NCBI GenBank assembly: GCA_031409515.1
Contig: JANNXJ010000057.1
Span: 18,682 to 82,681, forward strand
Source of the DNA: SHZI01 sp031409515
Lineage (GTDB): Bacteria; Pseudomonadota; Gammaproteobacteria; Steroidobacterales; GCA-2729495
Direction: 5' to 3'
DNA length: 64,000 nucleotides
Under the pieces are notes generated by a model that had not been told where the DNA came from, made no database searches, and saw only the letters and a list, made by a program, of their open reading frames with translations. How positions within the stretch are numbered: the stretch's first letter is position 1; each line of letters begins with the position of its first letter. This document shows, piece after piece, positions 49,124-58,149 of this stretch. The translations under genes were made by a program, and so were the position numbers.

Positions 49124-50332
49124 TCACACCCGCTCGATGATCGTGGCCGTGCCCATACCGGCACCGATGCACAGGGTGACCAGCGCCGTCCCCTGCTGCC
49201 GCCGCTCGAGTTCGTCCAGCACCGTGCCGAGAATCATCGCGCCGGTCGCCCCCAGGGGGTGCCCCATGGCAATGGCCCCACCATTCACGTTGATCCGGTC
49301 GTGGGGAATATTGAGGATCTGCATGAAGCGCAGGACGACCGAGGCAAAAGCCTCGTTCAGTTCGAAGAGATCGATGTCACTGGCCTGCATGCCACAGCGC
49401 TTGAGGACCTTCTCTGCCGCGGGTCCCGGTCCGGTCAGCATGATGGTGGGCTCGGAGCCGATGGAGGCGAAACCGACGATGCGGGCACGGGGCTTGAGGC
49501 CCAGCGCCTTGCCCATCTCACGGGTGCCGACGAGCACGGCGGCGGCGCCATCGACAATGCCGGAGGAATTGCCGCCGGTGTGCACGTGATTGATGCGCTC
49601 CACTTCCGGATAGCGCTGCAAGGCGACGGAATCAAAGCCGAACTGCTCACCCATCATGGTGAAGGCCGGCTTCAGCTCGGCAAGGCCCGCGGCGGTCGTG
49701 TCCGGCCGCATATGCTCGTCGTGGTCCAGCAGCGTGAGCCCGAGAGAATCCCGGATGGGCAGGACCGAATTGCGAAAGTAACCCGCTGACCAGGCCTGGC
49801 CGGCACGCTTCTGGCTCTCGGCGGCGTAGCTGTCGCAGTCCTGCCGGCTGATACCGTACTTGGTCGCAATGAGATCGGCACCGATACCCTGGGGCGCGAA
49901 GTAGGTTTTGTAGGCCACGTGGGGATCGCTCGCCATCGCGCCGCCATCCGCGCCCATGGGCACCCGGGACATGGACTCCACGCCGCCGCCGATGCACAGG
50001 TCCGACTGGCCCGACATCACCTGGGCAGCCGCCGTGTTCACGGCCTCGAGACCGGAGGCGCAGAACCGGTTGAGCTGTTTGCCAGGCACGGTCTCCGCGT
50101 AATCCGCGTTCAGCACTGCCACCCGCGCGATATCCGCCCCCTGCTCCCCTACCGGGGCCACGCAGCCCATGATCACGTCGTCGAGACGACTCGTGTCCAG
50201 TTGATTGCGGTCGCGCAACCCCCGCAGTACCTGCGTCAGCAACTCAATAGGTGTCACCTCGTGGAGCGCGCCGGAGGCCTTGCCCCGGCCCCGAGGGGAG
50301 CGCACGTGATCAAAGATGAAAGCGTCGGTCAT
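49124..50332 (-). CDS. Acetyl-CoA C-acyltransferase (thiolase)
   Basis: 402 residues from ATG 50332 with AAGGA upstream. Thiolase motifs: nucleophilic Cys in QLNRFCASGLEAVNTAAAQV, NVNGGAIAMGHPLGATGAMI with the His/Gly signature, and the C-terminal Cys in ALVTLCIGAGMGTATII. It cleaves 3-ketoacyl-CoA to acetyl-CoA and the shortened acyl-CoA. First gene of the beta-oxidation operon; the preceding interval of 118 bp should hold the promoter. Confidence 0.94.
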   Translation of the reverse strand: MTDAFIFDHVRSPRGRGKASGALHEVTPIELLTQVLRGLRDRNQLDTSRLDDVIMGCVAPVGEQGADIARVAVLNADYAETVPGKQLNRFCASGLEAVNTAAAQVMSGQSDLCIGGGVESMSRVPMGADGGAMASDPHVAYKTYFAPQGIGADLIATKYGISRQDCDSYAAESQKRAGQAWSAGYFRNSVLPIRDSLGLTLLDHDEHMRPDTTAAGLAELKPAFTMMGEQFGFDSVALQRYPEVERINHVHTGGNSSGIVDGAAAVLVGTREMGKALGLKPRARIVGFASIGSEPTIMLTGPGPAAEKVLKRCGMQASDIDLFELNEAFASVVLRFMQILNIPHDRINVNGGAIAMGHPLGATGAMILGTVLDELERRQQGTALVTLCIGAGMGTATIIERV

Positions 50333-50431
50333 TGGCTTGCCCTGTCCTTCTGGTTTTCTGGGGCGGGCCCCTGGGGGCACTGGCCCCAAGCCTACGCTGC
50401 CGGGTCAGGGCGGGGGAAGACCGGGGCGGGG

Positions 50432-50456
50432 AAAAAACCCGACCGACTGGTCAGAC
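50432..50456 (-). terminator. Possible weak terminator after the glutamine-synthetase-like gene
   Basis: On the minus strand GACCAGTCGGTCGGG is followed by six T. The stem is only GACC/GGTC with a 4-base loop plus adjoining GGG, so this is a weak candidate. It would separate the glutamine-synthetase-like gene from the thiolase operon. Confidence 0.35.
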
Positions 50457-51842
50457 GGCCCCGAGATACCACTCGTAATCGAGGCCAGGCACCTCGGCGT
50501 GGTAGGCGTCGGCCTCGTAACGCCGGGCTGCACCATAAACCCTGGAGAACTCGGCGCCCAGGTAGTCAGGCCAGAGGGTACTGTGGTCAAAGGCCGCCAG
50601 GGCTGTCTCCCAGCGGGGTGACGGACCCGTGGGCAGCGCCACGGGCTCGCCGGCGCGGATCATGGGCGGCGGCTCGACGCGGCCCGTGATACCGGCGTGG
50701 GCAGCGGCGAGAATCGCTGCCATGGCGAGATAGGGATTGCAGTCTGCACCGGCCACCCGGTGCTCGAGACGCACATTGGCATCGTCGGAGGTGGGAATCC
50801 GGAGGGCGACCTGCCGGTGGTTCGGACCCCAGTTCGGCGCGATGGGCACGAAAAACCCAGGGCGGAACCGGCGGTAGGAATTGGCGTTCGGGGCGAAGAT
50901 CGCCAGCGACTCCGGCAACGCCGCCAGCATGCCGCCCACCGCGTGCCGCAGCGTGTCCGGATAGACGTCCGGCGTTGCCCCCGGGGGCGCGGGCCCAAAG
51001 ACATTACGCCCCGTCCGGTCGAGCAGGCTGAAGTGCACGTGCATCCCGGAGCCGTCCATGTCCTTGAACGGCTTCGCCATGAACGTCGCGGCCAGGCCTT
51101 CCTGGCGGGCAATACCCCGGATCAGTCGGCGCAGGAGGATCGCGTGATCGCAGGCGGCCAGAGCGTCGTTCTCGTGGTGCAGGTTGACCTCGAACTGGCC
51201 GGCACCGTACTCGGACACGATGGCGCCCGCGGGAACGCCCTGCTCAACTGCGGCAGCCTGGACCTGGGCGAAGAACCCGTCGAGATCGTGCAGGTCTTCC
51301 AGGCTGTAGGCCCGGGGCCCGGCGGGACTGCGCTCCGTGCCAGGCACCCGGCCGGCACGCGTGCGGGGGACTTCTCCCCGGGTATCGTCCAGCAGGTAAA
51401 ACTCGTACTCGACGGCGACCACCGGCGTCAGGCCCAGCGCCGTAAAGCGGGCGATGACACCGGCGAGCACGTGCCGCGCGTCGGCAAAGTAGGGCCGGCC
51501 GTCCCGCTCGTACATCGAGATCAGGCATTGCCCCAGCGGCGTCTTCGACCAGGGCACGCGGGCCAGCGACCCCGCAACGGGCAAACAGACATAGTCGGGA
51601 TCGCCGTCGTCGCTGCCGTGGGCCAGGCCATCGATGAGGGACCCCCGGCTGTCCATCAGGATGCCGGTGGCTGGAAACGTGATGCCGTCGCGAAAGAGTC
51701 CGGCGAGCTCACGCCGGCTGACCCGCTTCCCCCGCAGAATGGCGTTGAGATCCGGCAACAGGAGTTCGACGGCGCGAACCTCGGGGTTAGCCGCCAGAAA
51801 GTCGGCGGCCTCCGGTGGCACGTCTTTGGGTTTGCTGGCCAT
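50451..51842 (-). CDS. Glutamine synthetase family protein (gamma-glutamylpolyamine synthetase-like)
   Basis: 463 residues. Type I-like glutamine synthetase fold without the adenylation loop: VEYEFYLLDD (metal Glu), VSEYGAGQFEVNLHHENDAL, ATFMAKPFKDMDGSGMHVHF, SYRRFRPGFFVPIAPNWGPN, RIPTSDDANVRLEHRVAGAD. This combination is that of PuuA/GlnA3/GlnT-like enzymes that ligate glutamate to polyamines or monoamines. Divergent from purU. Without puuB-D neighbours the amine is not clear. Confidence 0.88.
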   Translation of the reverse strand: MASKPKDVPPEAADFLAANPEVRAVELLLPDLNAILRGKRVSRRELAGLFRDGITFPATGILMDSRGSLIDGLAHGSDDGDPDYVCLPVAGSLARVPWSKTPLGQCLISMYERDGRPYFADARHVLAGVIARFTALGLTPVVAVEYEFYLLDDTRGEVPRTRAGRVPGTERSPAGPRAYSLEDLHDLDGFFAQVQAAAVEQGVPAGAIVSEYGAGQFEVNLHHENDALAACDHAILLRRLIRGIARQEGLAATFMAKPFKDMDGSGMHVHFSLLDRTGRNVFGPAPPGATPDVYPDTLRHAVGGMLAALPESLAIFAPNANSYRRFRPGFFVPIAPNWGPNHRQVALRIPTSDDANVRLEHRVAGADCNPYLAMAAILAAAHAGITGRVEPPPMIRAGEPVALPTGPSPRWETALAAFDHSTLWPDYLGAEFSRVYGAARRYEADAYHAEVPGLDYEWYLGAV

Positions 51843-51912
51843 TCGTCCCTCTCCCTTGGGCGATTCTGACCAATCCCGGTCGCCGCGTCGATCCTGCTAA
51901 CATTCGATCCGC

Positions 51913-52773
51913 ATGTCCGACGCGCAATCCTTCGTTCTGACCGTGGTTTGTCCCGATGCCGTCGGGATCGTTGCGGCCGTGGCCGGCTTCCTCACAAGCC
52001 AGAACTATTTCATCGAGGAGTCCACCCACTTCGGCGACCCGGATACCGGCACGTTCTTCATGCGCACCCGCTTCGTTCCCCGGGACCAGGGCTACTCCCG
52101 GACGGCCTTCACCGCCGGCTTCGGGGCGATCGCCGCCCGCTTCGGCATGGAGTGGCAGGTGCACGACACGCGGATCCTGCCCCGGGTGCTGATCCTGGTC
52201 TCGAAGTACGACCACTGCCTGAATGACCTCCTGTACCGCTACCGCACCGGCGCCCTCCGGATGACGATCCCGGCGATCGTCTCCAATCACATGGATCTCG
52301 CCGGACTGGCCGGCTGGCACAAGGTGCCCTACTTCCACGTGCCGGTGACTCCCGACTCCAAGGCAGCGTCCGAGTCCCGGCTGCTGGAAATCGCGGCGGA
52401 CTGCCAGGCGGACCTGATCGTGCTGGCCCGCTATATGCAAATCCTCTCTCCCGCCCTCTGCGAGAAGTACCCCGGGCGGGTGATCAACATTCACCACTCC
52501 TTCCTGCCAGGCTTCAAGGGCGCAAAGCCCTACCACGAGGCCCACCGGCGCGGCGTCAAGCTGATTGGCGCCACAGCCCACTACGTCACTGCCGAGCTGG
52601 ATGAAGGCCCGATCATCGAGCAGGCGGTGGAGCGGGCGGACCACACGATGTCCCCGGACGATCTCGCCGCAATTGGCCGCGACGTCGAATCAATCACCCT
52701 GGCGCGGGCCGTCAAGCTGCAGCTGGAGCACCGGGTGTTTGTGAACGGGATGAAGACGGTAGTGCTGCGGTGA
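51913..52773 (+). CDS. purU: Formyltetrahydrofolate deformylase
   Basis: 286 residues, normal length. N-terminal ACT domain (VLTVVCPDAVGIVAAVAGFL), C-terminal formyltransferase fold with ARYMQILSPALCEKYPGRVI, catalytic Asn-His in INIHHSFLPGFKGAKPYHEA, and Asp in AHYVTAELDEGPIIEQ. It hydrolyses 10-formyl-THF to formate and THF, adjusting the one-carbon pool and purine synthesis, with Gly/Met control through the ACT part. Stands alone; the promoter lies in the 70 bp shared with the glutamine-synthetase-like gene. Confidence 0.96.
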   Translation: MSDAQSFVLTVVCPDAVGIVAAVAGFLTSQNYFIEESTHFGDPDTGTFFMRTRFVPRDQGYSRTAFTAGFGAIAARFGMEWQVHDTRILPRVLILVSKYDHCLNDLLYRYRTGALRMTIPAIVSNHMDLAGLAGWHKVPYFHVPVTPDSKAASESRLLEIAADCQADLIVLARYMQILSPALCEKYPGRVINIHHSFLPGFKGAKPYHEAHRRGVKLIGATAHYVTAELDEGPIIEQAVERADHTMSPDDLAAIGRDVESITLARAVKLQLEHRVFVNGMKTVVLR

Positions 52774-52889
52774 TGGCTGACTGATCAGCTGGTCTCCTGG
52801 GGAAGATACCGGTCAAAGTCGTCGTTTTCTCCGGTGGAATCGGGTAAGGCCCAAGGGCATTAATACCAGCCTCGTCGTCGGGGGTGGCA

Positions 52890-53129
52890 ATGATGCCAAC
52901 CATCTACCGGGTGGGCCCTTACCGCCTGTTCTTCTACTCCGTGGATCGCTCTGAACCACCACACGTGCATGTGGAACGGGACGCTACCGCTGCGAAGTTC
53001 TGGCTGAAGCCGCTGGAAGTAGCCTGGAACCGTGGATTCCGGCCTCCCGAGCTTCGCCGCATCCGCGGTATCATCTCTGGGCGCCAGGCAGCATTGCTGG
53101 AGAGGTGGCATGGGTACTTCCGCAAATAG
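52890..53129 (+). CDS. DUF4160 domain protein
   Basis: 79 residues from ATG 52890 (GTG 52884 and ATG 52893 also possible). Typical DUF4160 sequence: MPTIYRVGPYRLFFYSVDRS then EPPHVHVERDATAAKFWLKP, ending in a helix with RRIRGIISGRQAALLERWHG. DUF4160 genes are very often followed by a DUF2442 gene, as here, in a TA-like layout; biochemical function is unknown. The next gene overlaps its 3' end by 20 bp. Confidence 0.88.
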   Translation: MMPTIYRVGPYRLFFYSVDRSEPPHVHVERDATAAKFWLKPLEVAWNRGFRPPELRRIRGIISGRQAALLERWHGYFRK

Positions 53130-53406
53130 AGTTTCGCAGCCCGGTGCGGTCCGCGCCCGGATCACCAAGGATCAGTTGATTGTCGATCTGGATGACGGGC
53201 GGACAATCTCAGTGCCCCTCGCCTGGTACCCGCGCCTCGTCCGGGGCACCGAGGCTGAACAAAATGACTGGCGCCTCATCGGCGGGGGTCACGGCATTCA
53301 CTGGGAAGGTCTCGACGAGGATATCAGCGTCGAAGGTTTACTGGCGGGTGTGCCGTCCGGCGAGAGTGCACTTTCTTTCGAGGACTGGATGCACACACGG
53401 CGCTGA
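53110..53406 (+). CDS. DUF2442 domain protein
   Basis: 98 residues from ATG 53110, with GAGAGGTGG upstream inside the DUF4160 gene. The DUF2442 core is ARITKDQLIVDLDDGRTISV then PLAWYPRLVRGTEAEQNDWR, IGGGHGIHWEGLDEDISVEG, LLAG. The pair is expected to be co-translated. Proposed antitoxin or DNA-binding roles for DUF2442 are indirect. The tail is a little longer than common members. Confidence 0.9.
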   Translation: MGTSANRVSQPGAVRARITKDQLIVDLDDGRTISVPLAWYPRLVRGTEAEQNDWRLIGGGHGIHWEGLDEDISVEGLLAGVPSGESALSFEDWMHTRR

Positions 53407-53490
53407 GCGCCGCACGAGACATCCCGTCGCAAGCACTTTGTGGGTATAGTCACGCGACTGACTCAAACATCTCTGGCGGAGACAAAAATA

Positions 53491-54489
53491 ATGGACAGTC
53501 ACTGGATGACCCAGCCACGCAGTAGGCGTGCAACCCTGCAGTCGGCCCTCGGTATTGGCAGCATCGCCGCCGGTGGACTGTTGCTCGGCGCCTGCGCCTC
53601 TACCAACCGGGCGCAGGCAGCCGGCGCAAAGCGTGTCCCGGTGGATTTCCAGGATCCCGCGCAGAGCCTGCGGGCCTTCATCAAGCTGACCGGTGATCTG
53701 GACCCGAAGAAGGAAACACCGGGCTGGTTCGGCGGCACCATTTTCGGCGATACACGGCGAGACCGTCCGCTGCAGCCGCTGTTCGGCATCCAGGGCTTCG
53801 GCGTGGTCCGTACCGAGGCACAACCGGACGGCTCCTTCCGGGTCTTCAACCGGGAATGCGCGTTCTATACCGACCTCAAGACCGGCAAGTTCATTGATCA
53901 GTGGAAAAACCCCTACACCGGCGAAATGTGTGATGTGAAATCCATTCACAACATGACGGTCAATGCGCACCTGATCGTGAGCCCCAAATTCGGCACGGCC
54001 ATCGAAATGGACTTCGACGGCAAGCTCATGCAGGTGCCGTTGCCCCTGGGCTGGAATGTTTTCGACGACAAGGTGTTCTCAACCTTCGAGGTGCACACCT
54101 CGTTTCCCAGCGAGCTGACCCCGGAGAAGTGGCCGCGGGAATCTGCCGGCAAGGTCCTGCGCATTGCGGAGATCTTCCAGCGGGTTGCCAGCCTCTCTGA
54201 CGTCGAGAACCCGGACACCACGAGCACCGATTTCTCCGGCACCTGGACCCGGGTCGGCCCCTGGCTGCCCTGGATGCGCCAGGGCCAGGCGGACGGCAGC
54301 CTGGTGTTCCGCACCTTCATGACCAAACTGAAGTCGGCGGATCAGCTGCCGCCGGATCTCAGAGCCATCATCAAGGAGCGGCTGCCCGAGTATTTTCAGG
54401 CGCCGTCGCCGGACACCTGGGGCAGCAAGAACGATTCGAGCTTCAGCGTCTATGCCCGGGAGAACACGCCCCTGCCGGCGCTGAAGTAG
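53491..54489 (+). CDS. DUF1838 family secreted protein
   Basis: 332 residues from ATG 53491. Twin-arginine-like signal (QPRSRRATLQSALGIGSIAA) that also holds a lipobox-like LLGAC, so it may be a Tat-exported lipoprotein. The mature part matches DUF1838: NRECAFYTDLKTGKFIDQWK, NPYTGEMCDVKSIHNMTVNA, FSGTWTRVGPWLPWMRQGQA. Function unknown; such proteins are frequent in sphingomonads and gammaproteobacteria degrading aromatics or steroids. Convergent with an alpha/beta hydrolase gene (3-bp gap). Confidence 0.85.
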   Translation: MDSHWMTQPRSRRATLQSALGIGSIAAGGLLLGACASTNRAQAAGAKRVPVDFQDPAQSLRAFIKLTGDLDPKKETPGWFGGTIFGDTRRDRPLQPLFGIQGFGVVRTEAQPDGSFRVFNRECAFYTDLKTGKFIDQWKNPYTGEMCDVKSIHNMTVNAHLIVSPKFGTAIEMDFDGKLMQVPLPLGWNVFDDKVFSTFEVHTSFPSELTPEKWPRESAGKVLRIAEIFQRVASLSDVENPDTTSTDFSGTWTRVGPWLPWMRQGQADGSLVFRTFMTKLKSADQLPPDLRAIIKERLPEYFQAPSPDTWGSKNDSSFSVYARENTPLPALK

Positions 54490-54492
54490 ACG

Positions 54493-55638
54493 TCAGGCTG
54501 GTCGCTTGCCGGCCTGTCGGCAGGGCGCGGCCGGCGCTGTGCCAGCGCCGGCGCCCACGCGCCGGGCAGCCCAATTCAGCATCAGAGCGAAGTTCTGCGG
54601 CGCGTTAAGGTGCAATGCACTGTCGTGGCCTGTGTCATCCAGAACAACCACCTCCAGGCAGGCAGCCGGCGAGAAGAAAGCCTGCTCGTGGGCAATCGCT
54701 TCAGCATGCTCCCGGCAGTTCAGCTCGCCACCACAGACTACAAAATCATCCTCCCCCAGCAACAGGAAGACCGGCACCTGGAGCCCGCGGGACTGGGGGC
54801 CGAAGTACTTGCTGGCCGAGATGGCCTCGGCAACCGCCGTCGTCTGCCGGTTGAGTTCGTCGGTCTCGATCACGCGGGGATCCGCATTGGCGCGCGTGTA
54901 GAACGTGTCGCCCCGGGTTGCGGGCTTCGAGATGAGGTAGGTGGGATCCACCAGCCGCCCGGCAAAGGGGCCCTGGAACGCAGCCAGGTCCACGCCGGTA
55001 CGCATGGCCGTGACGAATCCAGGGTTGGTGTTGTGGGCAAAACCTGTGAGGACGATACCAGCCACCTGGTCCGGATGAGTGAGGGCATGGGCAATAGCGA
55101 TGACCGAGCCAAAGGAATGCCCGACAGTCAGCACCGCGGAATAGTCGTGGGTTGAACGGAGAGCCGTGATGATCTGACCGAGAACGTAAGCCTGGTTGTC
55201 GACGTTGAGCAGCAGACCCGGAGGATGACCGCTCTCCCCCATGCCCAGCCGGTAGAAATTAAACGTCGCGTAGCCAGCCCGCAGTGCCGCTCGCGTATAG
55301 GAATAGGTATCGGGCTGATAGGGAAAGTCCCAGTAGATGGACCCATAACCCGAGCCAGATACCAGTACCTGCAACACCTTGCCGTCCAGTTCGCCGGTGC
55401 TGCACAACTCACCTACCACGTCAAAGCTCAGCCAGCTGCCGGGCGCTAGCTGCACCGGGATCACTTGCCGCCGACAGCGGACGCCGGCCATCTCCGCTGC
55501 TGTCGCGAGCCGGGTTCCCGGCGGCGCCTGCAGCGGCGTCGTGAGTCCGCCAGATTTCAAGAACCCGATCAGTAGCGCCAGGGCAATCAGGCCGGTCAGG
55601 CTAAGGAGGACAGGGAACGTCTTTGAGCGCCGGGCCAT
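54493..55638 (-). CDS. Membrane-anchored alpha/beta hydrolase
   Basis: 381 residues from ATG 55638; a longer frame upstream belongs to the next gene's shadow. N-terminal signal anchor (FPVLLSLTGLIALALLIGFL). Hydrolase core: oxyanion strand VLQVLVSGSGYGSIYWDFPY, nucleophile SAVLTVGHSFGSVIAIAHAL, Asp in FLLLGEDDFVVCGGELNCRE and His in VVLDDTGHDSALHLNA. Two to three Cys near the cap could form a disulfide in the periplasm. Substrate unknown; esters of fatty acids or sterols are typical of the fold. Confidence 0.86.
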   Translation of the reverse strand: MARRSKTFPVLLSLTGLIALALLIGFLKSGGLTTPLQAPPGTRLATAAEMAGVRCRRQVIPVQLAPGSWLSFDVVGELCSTGELDGKVLQVLVSGSGYGSIYWDFPYQPDTYSYTRAALRAGYATFNFYRLGMGESGHPPGLLLNVDNQAYVLGQIITALRSTHDYSAVLTVGHSFGSVIAIAHALTHPDQVAGIVLTGFAHNTNPGFVTAMRTGVDLAAFQGPFAGRLVDPTYLISKPATRGDTFYTRANADPRVIETDELNRQTTAVAEAISASKYFGPQSRGLQVPVFLLLGEDDFVVCGGELNCREHAEAIAHEQAFFSPAACLEVVVLDDTGHDSALHLNAPQNFALMLNWAARRVGAGAGTAPAAPCRQAGKRPA

Positions 55639-55660
55639 CGCCCCAATGCTACAGCAAGGA

Positions 55661-56527
55661 TCAGGCCGGCCAGACGCGTGCCCCGAGCCTGGACACCAGC
55701 CGCGGCAACCCCGCGGCGTACTCCGCGACGGTGCGGAGCACATTGGTGTGATTAACAATGCGGATACTGTAGCTGACAGTGTTGGAGTGGTTCATGGTCG
55801 TGTGCCACCAGTTGGCCGGCATGAAGAGCGCCTGACCGGCCTTAAGCACCAGTGACACCGGGTGGGTCCTCCGCAGGAGCGGAAACCGGTCGAGCGCTGC
55901 CGGTTTGAGGTTGTAGACCGCTGAGTTTCGCAGCTGCCAGGGGAACTGCGCGCCCCCGTAGCGATAGAGGTACGGGCCATCCTCGGGAGGGAACAGCAGG
56001 AATTCCTTCTCGCCCTCGAGCTGGATGAAGCCCACATGCACGGCAACATGATCGACGTGGACAGGGCCGAAACCGGTGCCCCGCTGGCCGATGAACAGCT
56101 CGGGGCCGCTGATCCGGTCGAGGCCGGGCAGATCTGCCCAGTTCGGGGTGAACTCCGGCGGCAGGACGAAGTGGGACCGGAGCCGGCGCAGATGACGGTT
56201 TACCGACAGGTGCATGAGGTAGGGGAGCTTCGGCCCATTCGGTTGCCGGAACAGCCGCAGGTAATCCCCCAACGTGGAGATCCCCAGTGCCTCCCGGTTC
56301 TTTGCCTGATCGTTGCGAATCACCCAGCCATAGGAACCCTGCAACCGCGCAAACTCCAGGTGGCCATAGGTCGCCGACAGCGCGTCGACCAGGGAGACTG
56401 GGTGGGGCCAGAGGCCGCTATACTCAAAAATCCACGGCAGGTCCCGGCGCGCCGCTGGGCGCCGGATATGAGCAGGCCGTGCACCGATGCGGGGGATGGC
56501 CTGGGACGAAATGCTGCTATGGCTCAT
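55661..56527 (-). CDS. JmjC/cupin-8-like Fe(II)/2-oxoglutarate dioxygenase
   Basis: 288 residues from ATG 56527 with GGAGG upstream. Cupin core with the iron ligands: FGPVHVDHVAVHVGFIQLEG (His-x-Asp) and FMPANWWHTTMNHSNTVSYS (distal His), and KAGQALFMPANWWH as the usual strand. Such JmjC-type enzymes hydroxylate protein, tRNA or small molecules. Divergent from the DUF3429 gene (39 bp apart), so promoters overlap there. Target unknown. Confidence 0.88.
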   Translation of the reverse strand: MSHSSISSQAIPRIGARPAHIRRPAARRDLPWIFEYSGLWPHPVSLVDALSATYGHLEFARLQGSYGWVIRNDQAKNREALGISTLGDYLRLFRQPNGPKLPYLMHLSVNRHLRRLRSHFVLPPEFTPNWADLPGLDRISGPELFIGQRGTGFGPVHVDHVAVHVGFIQLEGEKEFLLFPPEDGPYLYRYGGAQFPWQLRNSAVYNLKPAALDRFPLLRRTHPVSLVLKAGQALFMPANWWHTTMNHSNTVSYSIRIVNHTNVLRTVAEYAAGLPRLVSRLGARVWPA

Positions 56528-56566
56528 GAGAAACCTCCGGCTCACCGCACAGCGCCCTGAAGTGTG

Positions 56567-57040
56567 ATGCACGCACCACTGCGGGCCACTATCCCACCCA
56601 CCGCCGCCTGGCTTGGCTATGGCGGCTTGCTGCCGTTTGTCCTTCTGGCGCTCGGCATCCTGGTCGACAATCAACAGGCGGCATTGTTCAGCGCCGCCCT
56701 GATCGCCTACGGTGCCGTGATTCTGAGTTTCGTCGGCGCGCTGCACTGGGGTTTCGCTATGGCCCTGGGCGAATTCAACGCTGAATCCGGTCACCGGCGG
56801 CGAAACGAAACGTTGGTGTGGAGCGTTGTGCCGGCGCTGCTCGCCTGGCCTGCATTGCTGGCACCAACCGCTCCTGCCAGCGCCCTCCTCATCGCAGGCT
56901 TCGTTGCTCACTATGGGCAAGACCGGCGCCTCGCAGCCTTTGCGAGTCTGCCGGCCTGGTACCTGCCGGTGCGCCTGCGCCTGACTGTTTTCGCGTGCCT
57001 CTGCCTGGCCACCGGCGCACTCGCCCCGGTCTGGCGCTAA
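56567..57040 (+). CDS. DUF3429 membrane protein
   Basis: 157 residues from ATG 56567 (GTG 56564 in frame). Five hydrophobic segments (GGLLPFVLLALGILV, AALFSAALIAYGAVILSFVGA, VVPALLAWPALLAP, SALLIAGFVAHYG, TVFACLCLATGALAPV) with the DUF3429 pattern AAWLGYGGLLPF and ILSFVGALHWGFA. Function unknown; often next to lipid or carotenoid genes. Followed after 50 bp by an SDR gene. Confidence 0.9.
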   Translation: MHAPLRATIPPTAAWLGYGGLLPFVLLALGILVDNQQAALFSAALIAYGAVILSFVGALHWGFAMALGEFNAESGHRRRNETLVWSVVPALLAWPALLAPTAPASALLIAGFVAHYGQDRRLAAFASLPAWYLPVRLRLTVFACLCLATGALAPVWR

Positions 57041-57090
57041 CCCTTGACCCTCGGAGACACAGCGAGCATGTCCTATGAACGGTCCCCCGG

Positions 57091-57834
57091 ATGAGACTCG
57101 GGTCTTTTCCCGAGGGCCTCCGTGCCGTGGTCGTGGGGGCCGGTGGCGGGATCGGCAACGCGGTGGTCGAGTTGCTGGCCGAATCGCCGCAGGTGGCCCA
57201 GGTGTACGCCCTCACCCGGACCCGGCCTGCTCTCGCGAGTCCCCGGGTCTTGTCCATCCCTTTCGACCTCCGGGACGAGACCTCCATCGCAGCGGCTGCC
57301 GCCCGCTGCCGGGCCGATGGGCCGCTCCACCTGGTGTTCGTCGCTACCGGTGTCCTGCATGACGGTGCGGGGCTGCAGCCGGAAAAGAGCTGGCGCGCGC
57401 TGGACTCAGCGGCACTGACTGAGTCCTTTGCCGTCAATGCCATTGGGCCTGCGCTGCTCGCGAAGCACTTCCTGGAGGGCCTCGCGAAGGGCGAAAAGGC
57501 CGTGTTCGCGGCACTCTCGGCGCGAGTAGGCTCTATTGAGGATAACCGGCTGGGCGGCTGGTACTCCTACCGCGCGGCAAAGGCTGCCCTGCACATGCTG
57601 ATGCGCACCTGCGCCATCGAGCTGGCGCGCAGGAACCCCACGGCCCTCTGCCTCGCCTTGCATCCCGGGACAGTGGCCACGGCGTTGTCGGAGCCGTTCC
57701 GGTCGACGGTGCCAGAGGGCCGATTGTTCACGCCCCGGCAGGCTGGGGAGCACCTCCTCCACGTGATCGACAGCCTCGACTCTTCGGCCTCCGGCAATGC
57801 CTACGCCTGGGACGGTCAGCGCCTGCCTTTCTGA
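57091..57834 (+). CDS. Short-chain dehydrogenase/reductase (CsgA/C-factor-like)
   Basis: 247 residues. Cofactor loop VVVGAGGGIGNAVVELLAES, LHLVFVATGVLHDGAGLQPE, catalytic Ser-Tyr-Lys in ALSARVGSIEDNRLGGWYSY then RAAKAALHMLMRTCAIELAR, and CLALHPGTVATALSEPF. The sequence LGGWYSYRAAKAALN-like plus HPGTV is the mark of the C-factor group, oxidoreductases of unknown substrate. ATG at 57091 comes 50 bp after the DUF3429 gene. Confidence 0.9.
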   Translation: MRLGSFPEGLRAVVVGAGGGIGNAVVELLAESPQVAQVYALTRTRPALASPRVLSIPFDLRDETSIAAAAARCRADGPLHLVFVATGVLHDGAGLQPEKSWRALDSAALTESFAVNAIGPALLAKHFLEGLAKGEKAVFAALSARVGSIEDNRLGGWYSYRAAKAALHMLMRTCAIELARRNPTALCLALHPGTVATALSEPFRSTVPEGRLFTPRQAGEHLLHVIDSLDSSASGNAYAWDGQRLPF

Positions 57835-57926
57835 ACCAGGAGCGGTTCCCATCGATCGTGCTGGTGAATCCGATCCCCACTATGAGGCGTAAACTGCTAC
57901 GTAGGGGCAGAGGGACGCATTAGCAG

Positions 57927-58133
57927 GTGAGTGCGAAAAGGAAGTTTCTGACCGGCCTCCGGCTTGGCGGGATCGCCCTTCTGATCCCTGCGGCACTCTG
58001 GCTCCTCGGCGGCATGTTGGGCGTTTTGCCGACGGAGATGGCGGAGATCGCCGGCTATTCTGGCCTGCGGGTCATTGGCAGTGCGGCCGTCGGTGGGTGC
58101 CTGCTCGCCGCTATTGGTTCCGCGGATATCTGA
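57927..58133 (+). CDS. Small two-span membrane protein, GTG start
   Basis: 68 residues from GTG 57927 with AGAGGG upstream. Two hydrophobic spans (LGGIALLIPAALWLLGGMLG, VIGSAAVGGCLLAAIGSA). No family recognised. It begins a run of three small membrane-protein genes (57927-58466) in one orientation, separated by 16 bp and then overlapping. Confidence 0.6.
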   Translation: MSAKRKFLTGLRLGGIALLIPAALWLLGGMLGVLPTEMAEIAGYSGLRVIGSAAVGGCLLAAIGSADI

Positions 58134-58149
58134 TTCAAGGAGAACGACG

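Noticed and set aside
47952..49589. 545-codon open frame on the plus strand
   Set aside because: Antisense to the fadJ-like and thiolase genes, both with clear catalytic motifs.
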